Source of the DNA: JAUWQU01 sp964605095
GTDB taxonomy: Bacteria > Planctomycetota > Phycisphaerae > SM23-33
DNA length: 20,480 nt
Assembly (NCBI GenBank): GCA_964605095.1
Contig: CAZSBS010000060.1
Location: forward strand, 1-20,480
Reading direction: 5' to 3'
Each line of letters opens with the position of its first letter. The stretch's first letter is position 1. Under the pieces are notes generated by a model. It saw only the letters and a list, made by a program, of their open reading frames with translations, ran no database searches and was not told where the DNA came from. The translations under genes were made by a program, and so were the position numbers. Below, piece by piece: positions 10,241-17,628 of this stretch.

Positions 10241-11431
10241 ATGTTCATACCGATTCGCACCGAGTACCGGATGGCGCACCGGCCGTGGGTGAATTATGCC
10301 CTGGTCGCTATCAACGTGCTCGTCTACATCGTGGGGTTCAACGGCTACAACAAGGCGATCATCCCCTGGATGCTCGATGCGGACAGTCCCCGGCTGGTGC
10401 AGTTTTTCAGCTCGGCGTTCCTGCACGCCGATTTCATGCACATCGCCGGCAACATGCTGTTCTTGTGGGTTTTTGGCGGGCCTCTCAACGACCGGCTCGG
10501 GCACGTGGCGTACCTGGCGTTCTACCTGGCCGGCGGGGTTTTGTCGGCCCTCGGCTACATCCTGCTGGGCGGGAGCGGGCGGTTGCTTGGGGCGTCGGGC
10601 GCCATAAGCGCGGTCACCGGGGCTTACCTGGTGCTGCTGCCACAGGTCCGCCTGACCGTGCTGATGATCCTGTACTTCATCACGACATTCCAGATGTCGA
10701 GCCTGTACTTCGTGGGCTTCCAGTTCCTCTTCAACGTCCTGATGACGGCCACGGGAACTGGTGGCAACGTGGCTGTGGCGGCGCACTCGACCGGGTACGT
10801 TTTTGGTATTGCGGTGGGCTTCTTGCTGCTGGGGCTCAAGCTCATTCCTCGCGACCAGATGGACCTGCTGAGCATGTTCACCCACGCCAGGCGCCGTGGG
10901 CGGTACAAGCGGATGGTCTCGCAGGGCTTCAAGCCCTTCCAGGCCGATGGGCCGGCCAGACCGCAGTTCGAGGCTTCCAGGTACGGGCGATGGGTCGAGG
11001 CCAAGAGCGTCCGCTCCGAGCCGTCGGATACCCAGCAGGCTCGCGAGATCGAGCTTCGCCAGGAAATTGCCGCCGCCTGCACGCGACACGACCTGCCCGT
11101 CGCAGCCGAAAAGTACCTCCAACTCGTACAAATCGCCGAGGACACCGTCCTGGCTCGCCAGGCGCAGCTCGACGTGGCAAACCAGTTGATGGCGAGGGAA
11201 CAGTACCCAGCCGCCGCCGACGCCTACGAGCGATTCTTGCGGCATTACGGCAACTATGAGCACACGAGCGACATTCATCTTATGGTTGGGCTGATATACG
11301 GGCGATACCTGCATCAGTACGACCGGGCTGAGTATTACCTCAGCCAGGCCGTAGCGCGGCTGGGCGACGAGCGAAAGGCAGCCATGGCGCAGGTGGAGCT
11401 CGACGCGGTCCGGCAGAAACGAAGCCAGTAG
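10241..11431 (+). CDS. Rhomboid-family intramembrane serine protease with TPR-like tail
   Basis: Polytopic membrane protease that cuts transmembrane segments; 396 residues. MFIPIRT...NYALVAINVLVYIVG opens the first membrane segment. HADFMHIAGNMLFLWVFG is the conserved H..H..GN region. LLGASGAISAVTG holds the catalytic Ser119, and AAHSTGYVFG holds His182 of the dyad, so the enzyme looks active. About six membrane segments end near residue 210. The rest (about 265-390) is soluble, helical and TPR-like (for example AAADAYERFLRHYG, YDRAEYYLSQAVARLG), probably for protein binding. ATG 10241 fits the family N-terminus, but only a weak AAGG precedes it. Two membrane-protein genes follow on the same strand, the first after 42 nt. 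The substrate is unknown. Confidence 0.9.
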   Translation: MFIPIRTEYRMAHRPWVNYALVAINVLVYIVGFNGYNKAIIPWMLDADSPRLVQFFSSAFLHADFMHIAGNMLFLWVFGGPLNDRLGHVAYLAFYLAGGVLSALGYILLGGSGRLLGASGAISAVTGAYLVLLPQVRLTVLMILYFITTFQMSSLYFVGFQFLFNVLMTATGTGGNVAVAAHSTGYVFGIAVGFLLLGLKLIPRDQMDLLSMFTHARRRGRYKRMVSQGFKPFQADGPARPQFEASRYGRWVEAKSVRSEPSDTQQAREIELRQEIAAACTRHDLPVAAEKYLQLVQIAEDTVLARQAQLDVANQLMAREQYPAAADAYERFLRHYGNYEHTSDIHLMVGLIYGRYLHQYDRAEYYLSQAVARLGDERKAAMAQVELDAVRQKRSQ

Positions 11432-11473
11432 GCCGCCGGCCTGACCATTGGAGAAGAAAAGGAATCTCAACCG

Positions 11474-12268
11474 ATGCCGACAACCATGCCAGGAGCACTT
11501 CAGCCGCTTGCGGACCTTATCAACCGCATTATCAACGGCCTGATCGCACAAGGAACCACGGTAATGGTCCTGGTAGCCGTCGGCGTCAGCCTGGTTGGCG
11601 TGGCAATGCTGCTTTGGGGGCGGGTCCTCCACCGGGCCGTGCTCGTGCTCATCGCGTTTCCGATGGGGATGGGCCTTGGCGCGATACTGGCCGAGCGACT
11701 TGGGCTCAACGTCTGGCTGGGAGTCTTCGCGGTGGCTGTGACGCTGACGATCCTGGTCATAGTGCTTGCCCGAGTTGTCTGGGCGCTGCTGGCGGGGCTC
11801 TGGCTGGCGGTTTTCGCGACCGTGCTTACAGGCTGGCTCGTGCTGGGCGACCTTACGCCGGCAACCCAGCCGGGATGGAATCCGACAATGGAGTCACTGG
11901 CCCGGTCGGCCTGGGCAGTGGGCAGTCTGCAGATCACCGCCGCGGGCGTCGGCGCGGGCGTCGCCGGGCTGATCCTGGGCCTCTTCCTGCCGCGAGCTAC
12001 GGTGATTGCCGTCACGTCGATGCTGGGTGCGAGCCTCCTGTCCGACGCGGCCCTTAAACTAACCGGCATGGCGGCGCCAGGCGCGCTGGCCCGCATGCAA
12101 GCCAGTCCGCTGCTGACGGCGGGCATCTTCGCCGGCGTGGTGCTGCTGGGAATCCTTTACCAGTCGATCCGCGAGGTCCGCGCCAAGCGCGCCGAGGCCA
12201 AGGCCCAGGCCGACGCCGACGACGCCCCAAAGGACATCCGCAAGGCCCCAAAGCCGGCGAGGGGCTGA
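11474..12268 (+). CDS. Multi-pass membrane protein (TMEM198/DUF4203-like), paralogue 1
   Basis: An unnamed integral membrane protein of 264 residues. About six or seven hydrophobic segments can be seen, among them VMVLVAVGVSLVGVAMLLWG, VLVLIAFPMGMGLGAIL, LGVFAVAVTLTILVIVLARV and GVGAGVAGLILGLFL. The soluble tail is charged (RAKRAEAKAQADADDAPKD). Glycine-rich membrane segments and their order resemble DUF4203/TMEM198-type proteins, and the next gene has a similar plan. AAAAGGA (11457-11463) precedes ATG 11474 by about 10 nt. The 42-nt gap suggests co-transcription with the rhomboid gene. No catalytic motif is visible and the function is unknown. Confidence 0.8.
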   Translation: MPTTMPGALQPLADLINRIINGLIAQGTTVMVLVAVGVSLVGVAMLLWGRVLHRAVLVLIAFPMGMGLGAILAERLGLNVWLGVFAVAVTLTILVIVLARVVWALLAGLWLAVFATVLTGWLVLGDLTPATQPGWNPTMESLARSAWAVGSLQITAAGVGAGVAGLILGLFLPRATVIAVTSMLGASLLSDAALKLTGMAAPGALARMQASPLLTAGIFAGVVLLGILYQSIREVRAKRAEAKAQADADDAPKDIRKAPKPARG

Positions 12269-12274
12269 AGCCCC
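12261..12274 (+). terminator. Stop-codon-overlapping hairpin
   Basis: GGGGCTGAAGCCCC is a 5-6-bp GC stem with a minimal loop that contains the TGA stop (12266-12268) of the membrane-protein gene. It may slow or end transcription, but no U-tract follows. Confidence 0.4.
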
Positions 12275-12282
12275 GAATGCCA

Positions 12283-12410
12283 AATGTTCAATGCCCGATT
12301 CCTCACCGGTAATTGAAGCCAGGCACCACGGCACCACCACATTGAGCGTTGGACCTTTAACATTAAGCATTGAGTCCCGGCGCGCCGGGAAGCATTGAGC
12401 ATTGAACATT
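12283..12410. repeat. 128-bp intergenic element bounded by a 12-bp inverted repeat
   Basis: AATGTTCAATGC (12283-12294) and its exact reverse complement GCATTGAACATT (12399-12410) bound the segment. Inside are repeats of GCATTGAG (12367-12374 and 12392-12399) and a related CATTGAGCGTTG near 12340. The 18-mer palindrome copy 2 sits between the two GCATTGAG units. No target-site duplication or coding capacity is visible. The segment may be a small repeat cluster or a MITE-like element. Confidence 0.6.
12373..12390. repeat. Palindromic 18-mer repeat, copy 2
   Basis: AGTCCCGGCGCGCCGGGA, identical to copies 1 and 3. It is flanked on both sides by AGCATTGAG units, as if it interrupts a tandem array of them. 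Confidence 0.85.
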
Positions 12411-12494
12411 ATCCCTGATTTTTGCCGATTAAAACCGGCACCGTTTGCCGACATTCAGATGTACGGACACAGCAACTTTGTCAGGATTGAACCT

Positions 12495-13229
12495 ATGATT
12501 CTTACAATGCTCCTCGCGCAGGTTTCCACCGTGCCGGTCGATTCCGGCGGGGCTGGGCCAGCGGCACTTCCGGGAATTCCCAGCCAGAGCCAGCTTGTCG
12601 ATTCGCTTCTGGACATTTCCCACCACCAGTACGGGGCGGTGCTGGCGATGTTGCTTTTCGCCTGCGGGCTGGTCTACATGCTCCAGGGCTGGAAGATATT
12701 CAAGATCCTCGTCGTGGCGAACGTCGCCGTGCTGGGCGCGGTCATCGGCAACTACCTCGGCTCGCGGGCCGGCGGGCCCAACACGTGGATATTCACGTCG
12801 GTCGCCGGGGCCCTGCTGCTGGGCGGACTGGCCTGGCCGCTGATGAAGTACGCCGTCAGCCTGCTGGGGGGCCTGGTCGGCAGCTTCGTCGGCTACGGGC
12901 TATGGAACTACGTCACAAACACCATCGACCGCCCGGACCTGCTCCAATACTCATGGGTAGGCGCGCTGGTGGGCCTGATCACCCTGGGCCTGCTGGCGTT
13001 CGTCATCCTGAAGTTCGTGGTCATGTTCGTCACCAGCCTCCAGGGCGCCGTGATGGGCGTCGGCGGAGTGCTGGCGCTGCTGCTGAAGTACATGCCCGAC
13101 GACCTCGAAGGGCCCCTGCGCGACAACTCGCACCTCATGGCCATTCTCATAGGCGTGCCCGCGATCATCGGCTTCGTCTTCCAGACATGCTGGTCCAAGA
13201 CGCCCACGAAGAAGGAAGGCGCCAAGTAG
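12495..13229 (+). CDS. Multi-pass membrane protein (TMEM198/DUF4203-like), paralogue 2
   Basis: A second integral membrane protein, 244 residues, of unknown function. About six or seven membrane segments include AVLAMLLFACGLVYMLQG, ILVVANVAVLGAVIGNYLG, LLGGLVGSFVGYGLWNYV, LVGLITLGLLAFVILKFVVM and LMAILIGVPAIIGFVF. The GWKIFKILVVANVAVLGAVIG region has a counterpart at the same place in the preceding protein (LWGRVLHRAVLVLIAFPMG), so the two look like diverged paralogues. The frame runs up to a TTG at 12402 inside the repeat element, but ATG 12495 has CAGGA about 8 nt upstream and directly begins the hydrophobic N-terminus. The C-terminus is short and basic (TPTKKEGAK). Confidence 0.78.
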   Translation: MILTMLLAQVSTVPVDSGGAGPAALPGIPSQSQLVDSLLDISHHQYGAVLAMLLFACGLVYMLQGWKIFKILVVANVAVLGAVIGNYLGSRAGGPNTWIFTSVAGALLLGGLAWPLMKYAVSLLGGLVGSFVGYGLWNYVTNTIDRPDLLQYSWVGALVGLITLGLLAFVILKFVVMFVTSLQGAVMGVGGVLALLLKYMPDDLEGPLRDNSHLMAILIGVPAIIGFVFQTCWSKTPTKKEGAK

Positions 13230-13252
13230 ATCGCCTTATTCCCAGGGCCGAT

Positions 13253-13316
13253 AGTCCCGGCGCGCCGGGAGCCGGGGGTGTAAACCCCCGGCCAAAAACT
13301 GCCGCCCCGCTGGGGC
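13253..13316. repeat. Composite triple hairpin including palindromic 18-mer copy 3
   Basis: Three palindromic units lie end to end. The 18-mer AGTCCCGGCGCGCCGGGA (13253-13270) comes first. GCCGGGGG and CCCCCGGC (13271-13278 and 13285-13292, 6-nt loop TGTAAA) follow. GCCCC and GGGGC (13304-13308 and 13312-13316) close the set. It starts 23 nt after the membrane-protein stop, so it may help transcript ending or stability before recJ. It looks like a repetitive intergenic family rather than a simple terminator. Confidence 0.7.
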
Positions 13317-13407
13317 TTAAACAACTGGTCATCAACTATCATTCCCACCCCGTCATCGTTAGAATCCTCTCCGTAGTTCTTCGCATTTGCGCCCGCAAGG
13401 AGAGCCG

Positions 13408-15156
13408 ATGGCATCGCGAGCATGGACGCCGAACTCGCTTATTTGGCAAGTCGCCCCACCCTTTGACCAGGCCGCCGACCTTGCGCGCCAAGTCAAGTCC
13501 GCCCCGCTGGTGGCGCAGGTGCTGGCAAACCGTGGCGCCGCGACCGCTGAGGCCGCCGAGGCGTTTCTCAACCCCAAACTCACCGACCTGCACGATCCGT
13601 CCGGTCTGGCTGGGGCCGAGCAGGCCGCCGAGCGGCTCGCCCGCGCCGTGCGGGACTCCGAAAAGATCGTCATCTACGGCGACTACGACGTGGACGGCAT
13701 GACCGCGACCGCGATCCTCCATGCGTGCCTGGGCATGCTTGGGGCGTCAGCGGACTTCTACGTGCCCCACCGGCTGGACGAGGGCTACGGCGTGAACGTC
13801 GAGGCCGTCCGCAAAATCGTCGCCGACGGCGCGAAGCTGATCGTGACGGTGGACTGCGGGATATCTGCGGCCGGGCCGCTGGCCGAGGCCGTCGCCGCCG
13901 GCGTGGACGTGATCGTCACCGACCATCACAGCCCGCCGGATGAGCTGCCCAATGTGACAGCCATTGTCCATCCGCGCCTTCCCGGCCAGCCATACCCCAA
14001 CCCGAACCTTTCCGGCGCCGGCGTGGCGTTCAAGCTCGCCTGGCAACTGGCGCGGGCTCTCTGCGGGCGCGACCGCGTCGACGAGCCTATGCGGAATTTC
14101 CTGCTCGACGCGACCTGCCTGGCCGCGCTGGGCACCATCGCCGACGTCGTGCCGCTGGTCGGCGAGAACCGCACGCTGGCGACCTTCGGCCTGCGGGCGC
14201 TGCCCGGCACGAAGCATCCGGGACTGCGGGCGCTGCTGGAGTCGGCGGACCTTGTCGGCGAGAAACTCGACGCCTACCATGTGGGCTTCATGCTCGGGCC
14301 GCGACTAAACGCCGCCGGCCGGATGGGCCACGCACAACTGGCGGTCGAACTCCTGACGGATGCCTCGCCCGAGCGGAGCCGCTCCATAGCCGCCTACCTC
14401 AACAAGCAGAACGCCGAGCGGCAGAAGATCGAGCACGCAATCGCCGCCGAGGCCGCCCAGATGGTCGTCGATCAGGGCCTCGACGCGCCCGACAGCCGCA
14501 TCATCGTCCTGGCCAGCGAGAACTGGCACGGCGGGGTGATCGGGATCGTCGCGTCGCGGCTTGTCGAGAAGTTCAGCCGGCCGGCGATCCTGGTGGCGTT
14601 CAACGGCGATGGCGGGCAGGGCTCCGGGCGGAGCATCCCCGGCTTCCACCTTCGCGACGCGCTGGCGGCCTGCTCGAAACACCTGCGGAGTTTCGGCGGG
14701 CACGCGATGGCGGGCGGGCTGCGGATCGACCGCGACCGGATCGACGCCTTCGCCGCTGATATCGCCGAGTACGCCCGCCAACACATCGTGGCCGAGAATC
14801 TGACCGCGAAGCTGGATATCGACGCCGAGTGCTCCCTGGCTGAACTGAACCACGCCGCGGTCCAGCACCTTGCCAAGCTCGGCCCCTACGGCCAGGGCAA
14901 CCCCGAGCCCGTCGTGGCGGTGAGGAACTGCCAGTTGATCAAGAGGCCGTCCCGCATGGGCCGCAACGGGGCGACCATCGGCATGCTGCTGGGCCAGGAC
15001 GACGTAAAAATGCGGGCTGTCGGGTTCAACATGGGCGACCTGGCCGATATCCTCGAAGGCGTCCGCACCATAGACGTGGCCGCCACGCCAAGCCTCAACT
15101 GCTTCCGGGGAAACACGACCGTCGAGTTGCAACTAAAGGACGTGCGGTGGGGGTAA
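13408..15156 (+). CDS. recJ: Single-stranded-DNA-specific exonuclease RecJ
   Basis: A 5'-3' single-strand DNA exonuclease used in recombination and mismatch or base excision repair; 582 residues, normal for RecJ. The DHH phosphoesterase part has YGDYDVDGMTATA (about 90-102), VDCGISA, TDHH (Asp172-His173-His174) and LGTIADVVPL. GPRLNAAGRMGHA follows. The DHHA1 domain carries SGRSIPGFHL and FGGHAMAGGL, and the OB-fold part has LGPYGQGNPEPV. All metal-binding motifs are present, so the enzyme should be active. AAGGAG (13397-13402) lies 5 nt before ATG 13408, which decides the start over an in-frame TTG at 13387. The exchanger gene follows after about 50 nt. Confidence 0.96.
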   Translation: MASRAWTPNSLIWQVAPPFDQAADLARQVKSAPLVAQVLANRGAATAEAAEAFLNPKLTDLHDPSGLAGAEQAAERLARAVRDSEKIVIYGDYDVDGMTATAILHACLGMLGASADFYVPHRLDEGYGVNVEAVRKIVADGAKLIVTVDCGISAAGPLAEAVAAGVDVIVTDHHSPPDELPNVTAIVHPRLPGQPYPNPNLSGAGVAFKLAWQLARALCGRDRVDEPMRNFLLDATCLAALGTIADVVPLVGENRTLATFGLRALPGTKHPGLRALLESADLVGEKLDAYHVGFMLGPRLNAAGRMGHAQLAVELLTDASPERSRSIAAYLNKQNAERQKIEHAIAAEAAQMVVDQGLDAPDSRIIVLASENWHGGVIGIVASRLVEKFSRPAILVAFNGDGGQGSGRSIPGFHLRDALAACSKHLRSFGGHAMAGGLRIDRDRIDAFAADIAEYARQHIVAENLTAKLDIDAECSLAELNHAAVQHLAKLGPYGQGNPEPVVAVRNCQLIKRPSRMGRNGATIGMLLGQDDVKMRAVGFNMGDLADILEGVRTIDVAATPSLNCFRGNTTVELQLKDVRWG

Positions 15157-15207
15157 GCCCGGTTTCGCTTGCGATGCGGAGGCCGCACGGGTAGTTTTTC
15201 ACGGACC

Positions 15208-16281
15208 ATGGATTTCGGGATGATCGCCAACTTCATACCGGACAGCTTTTTTGCCGGCTTCGAGCAGGATCGGGCCTCGGTGCTTTGGCTGCTGGCCGTG
15301 GGAGCTATCGTGCTGCTTTCGGTCGGGGCTGACCGCCTGGTAACCGCGGCCGTGCGCCTCGCGGCCGTGCTTGGCATGAGCAAGGTGCTTATCGGAGCGA
15401 CGATCGTCAGCCTGGGCACCACGTCGCCTGAGTTGTTCACGTCGGTTACGGCGGCCTTCGAGGGCAAGCCCGGCCTGGCGCTTGGCAACGGGATCGGCTC
15501 GATCATTTGCGACTCGGCCCTGATCTTCGGTCTGGCCGCGTGCATCACACGGCTACCGGTGGACCGGCGGATTCAGAACCGTCACGGGTGGCTCCAGTTG
15601 CTCTCCGGTGTGCTGCTTACGGCAATAGTCGTCGGGTTGGCGATTTCGGCCTGGAGCATTGACGGGCTGGTCATCTCGCGTTGGGTGGGGCTGGTGCTGG
15701 TGGGCCTGCTGGTGTGCTACCTGTGGGTATCCGTCCGCTGGGCGAGGCAGTTTCCGGATCGGATTCCCAACGAGGCCCGGGCGGCTTCGGCGCCGGCGTC
15801 CAGTCCAGTTGTGGCGACGGTCGTGAACCTGCTGGTTCTGGCGGTCGGACTGGCGCTGGTGATCCTCGGTTCGAACCTGCTGGTCGGCTCGGCCTCGGCC
15901 TTGTGCCACAAGTACGGCGTGCCCGAGAGCGTGCTGGCGGCCACGCTGGTGGCGTTCGGCACGAGCCTGCCGGAACTGGTCACGGCGATGGCGTCGCTGA
16001 TAAAAGGCCACTCCGAACTGCTGATCGGCAACATCATTGGCGCCGACATCCTGAACGTGCTGTTCGTAATCGGTGCATCGGCGGCCGCAACGCCGCTGAA
16101 AGTGGACCGCACGATCGTGCTTCTGCTGCTGCCGGTGATGATGCTCGTGCTGATTCTGCTTCGGGTGTTCGTCATGACCAGCGGCAAGCGGATGCGGCGA
16201 TGGCACGGAGCGGTGCTCTTGGCGGTCTACGTGGCCTACTGCGTGGTAATAGTCCGGTTCGGCGTGGCTGTCGAGGGCTGA
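15208..16281 (+). CDS. Calcium/sodium antiporter, CaCA family (YrbG-like)
   Basis: Inner-membrane cation exchanger of the CaCA superfamily, 357 residues with about ten membrane segments. Both signature alpha-repeats are present in inverted halves: GATIVSLGTTSPE (about 63-75), followed by GNGIGSIICDSALIFG; and ATLVAFGTSLPE (about 245-256), followed by GNIIGADILNVLFVIG. The two acidic residues that bind the ion (Glu75, Glu256) are kept. The frame opens upstream at a TTG, but ATG 15208 gives the usual short N-terminus. ATG 15220 is an alternative, and neither has a strong ribosome site. It lies 51 nt after recJ and may be read from the same transcript. Transport of Ca2+ against Na+ or H+ is the family role; the actual ions are not determined. 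Confidence 0.9.
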   Translation: MDFGMIANFIPDSFFAGFEQDRASVLWLLAVGAIVLLSVGADRLVTAAVRLAAVLGMSKVLIGATIVSLGTTSPELFTSVTAAFEGKPGLALGNGIGSIICDSALIFGLAACITRLPVDRRIQNRHGWLQLLSGVLLTAIVVGLAISAWSIDGLVISRWVGLVLVGLLVCYLWVSVRWARQFPDRIPNEARAASAPASSPVVATVVNLLVLAVGLALVILGSNLLVGSASALCHKYGVPESVLAATLVAFGTSLPELVTAMASLIKGHSELLIGNIIGADILNVLFVIGASAAATPLKVDRTIVLLLLPVMMLVLILLRVFVMTSGKRMRRWHGAVLLAVYVAYCVVIVRFGVAVEG

Positions 16282-16307
16282 CATGGCGGGCCGGCGTCTG
16301 GTAGAAT
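16278..16307 (+). promoter_or_regulatory. Sigma70-type promoter for the secreted two-domain protein
   Basis: CTGACA (16278-16283) and TAGAAT (16302-16307), each five of six consensus bases, are separated by 18 nt. The -35 box overlaps the stop codon of the exchanger gene. The expected start near 16314 gives a leader of about 57 nt to ATG 16371. Confidence 0.62.
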
Positions 16308-16370
16308 GGCCCGGCGCGTAGACCCAAGTTCCGCGGGCAATGAGCTTGCGGTGAAGGCAAGGAGCCATTC

Positions 16371-17540
16371 ATGGCCAAGTCAATCGTTACGAGCTTGATC
16401 GCATGGTCGGTCCTGGCCGTATCGGCGGCGCCTGGCGCCCCGATGACGGTTTCCCCGGCCATAACGATGCAGAACCCCGTTAACTACCCCAACGCCGGGA
16501 TATCCCTGGCTGTACCGCAGGGCTTCGAGCCAAAGCTCGTCTCAGCCCCGTTCGACGTAATGAGCGCCGCCGTCGAGGAAGCCAACCACCCCGTGGAAGC
16601 AATCACGCTGTCGGCGTTTCCAATCGCCGACAGGGGCTCGGCCGAGGAATTCGCGGAAGGCAAGATGTCCGACCTCCAGCGGAACCTGGCTATCCGCAAC
16701 CTCAAGACTCTCCGCAAGACGCCCATGCCCGTTGCCGGCGCAACCGGGGCGGCCAGGCTGGTGACCTACAGCTTCCGCGGCACGTCGTCGGTGGCCGCGC
16801 AGGTGTACTTCATCCGGGACATCCAGAACAACCCCAATCGCATCTGCTACCTGCTGACGGTGGTTACGTCGTTGGAAAAACAGGCCGCGCTCCTGCCGGT
16901 GCTGGGGGCGGTAATCAAATCCGTGAACTTCACGCCCTTGAGGGAACCGGAAGTCCCCGCCAAGATCACGCTGGAAGAGCCCGTCAGGGATCTCGACCTG
17001 GGATTCTCCATCCGCCTGCCGAAGGGTTGGTACATCGACCGCTCCGGAGCCGGCGTCGAGGCCGGACTGGTCAACTACCTCCAGGGCGGCATCTCAATGC
17101 CGTCGATCAAGGTGGTCGCGGCCCCGGCTTCCGTTGACGCGGCCACCAGCGAGGCGTGCTCGAAAAAGCTCCTGACAATGCTGCAATCGGTGGGTGCTCG
17201 CAACAAGCAGGAAACCCGCACCATATCCGACGAAAAAACCATGTTGGGCGATCTGCCTGCCTGGCAGTTTGCCCTTCAGATAGTCGAAACGCCCAACCCC
17301 ACCCCGTCGCTGGGCGGCAGGCAGCCGGGCGACGTCATTATCGTCAACCGCACGGCTTGCCTGAACGTGGCAGGCAAACAGCCCATCGCGTACACGGTGA
17401 CTATCACCGCAAGGGCCGCCGAACAGATCGTGGCCGGGAAACTCATGGACGCCATGGCCGGGACGTTCAAGGCGATCGGGCCGGCGACCCAGCCCGCCAC
17501 GGCGGCGGCGGAAACCCAACCAGCGCCTGCGACGAAGTAA
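16371..17540 (+). CDS. Secreted protein with two PsbP/DcrB-like halves
   Basis: An exported protein of 389 residues with no recognised enzyme motif. MAKSIVTSLIAWSVLAVSAAPGAP is a signal peptide. Residues about 40-190 (YPNAGISLAVPQGFEP ... VLGAVIKSVNFTP) and about 210-375 (LDLGFSIRLPKGWYIDR ... LMDAMAGTFKAIGP) have the same plan: an F/I-x-(V/L)P-x-G(F/W) opening, central strands, and a closing helix with (I/F)K. This resembles the PsbP/DcrB/MOG1 fold seen in small bacterial lipoproteins, here probably duplicated. No lipobox Cys is seen. AAGGAG (16359-16364) is 6 nt before ATG 16371. The C-terminus is Ala/Pro/Thr-rich (ATQPATAAAETQPAPATK). The function is unknown. Confidence 0.72.
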   Translation: MAKSIVTSLIAWSVLAVSAAPGAPMTVSPAITMQNPVNYPNAGISLAVPQGFEPKLVSAPFDVMSAAVEEANHPVEAITLSAFPIADRGSAEEFAEGKMSDLQRNLAIRNLKTLRKTPMPVAGATGAARLVTYSFRGTSSVAAQVYFIRDIQNNPNRICYLLTVVTSLEKQAALLPVLGAVIKSVNFTPLREPEVPAKITLEEPVRDLDLGFSIRLPKGWYIDRSGAGVEAGLVNYLQGGISMPSIKVVAAPASVDAATSEACSKKLLTMLQSVGARNKQETRTISDEKTMLGDLPAWQFALQIVETPNPTPSLGGRQPGDVIIVNRTACLNVAGKQPIAYTVTITARAAEQIVAGKLMDAMAGTFKAIGPATQPATAAAETQPAPATK

Positions 17541-17573
17541 GCGCAAAAACAGAATTGCTATTTTGGGCAAAGC

Positions 17574-17604
17574 ATAGGTCCTATAAGACCCATAGGATCT
17601 ATAG
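17574..17604. repeat. Short ~9-10-nt periodic inverted repeat before the methyltransferase gene
   Basis: ATAGGTCCT (17574-17582) and AGGATCTAT (17594-17602) are reverse complements except for one base. Between them ATAAGACCC continues a rough 9-10-nt periodicity. The site is AT-richer than its surroundings and lies 25 nt upstream of the start codon, so it could be a small intergenic repeat or an operator. Confidence 0.5.
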
Positions 17605-17628
17605 CCCCCACGGAGAGGAAGAAAAGAG

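Noticed and set aside
12402..12494. TTG start for the second membrane protein inside the repeat element
   Set aside because: The added residues are encoded by repeat DNA. ATG 12495 has a Shine-Dalgarno and begins the hydrophobic segment.
9973..13316. CRISPR array, suggested by repeated palindromes
   Set aside because: Only three units at uneven distances of hundreds to thousands of bases, with genes between them and no cas genes.
13360..13365. TAGAAT as a -10 box for recJ
   Set aside because: No acceptable -35 hexamer 16-18 nt upstream.
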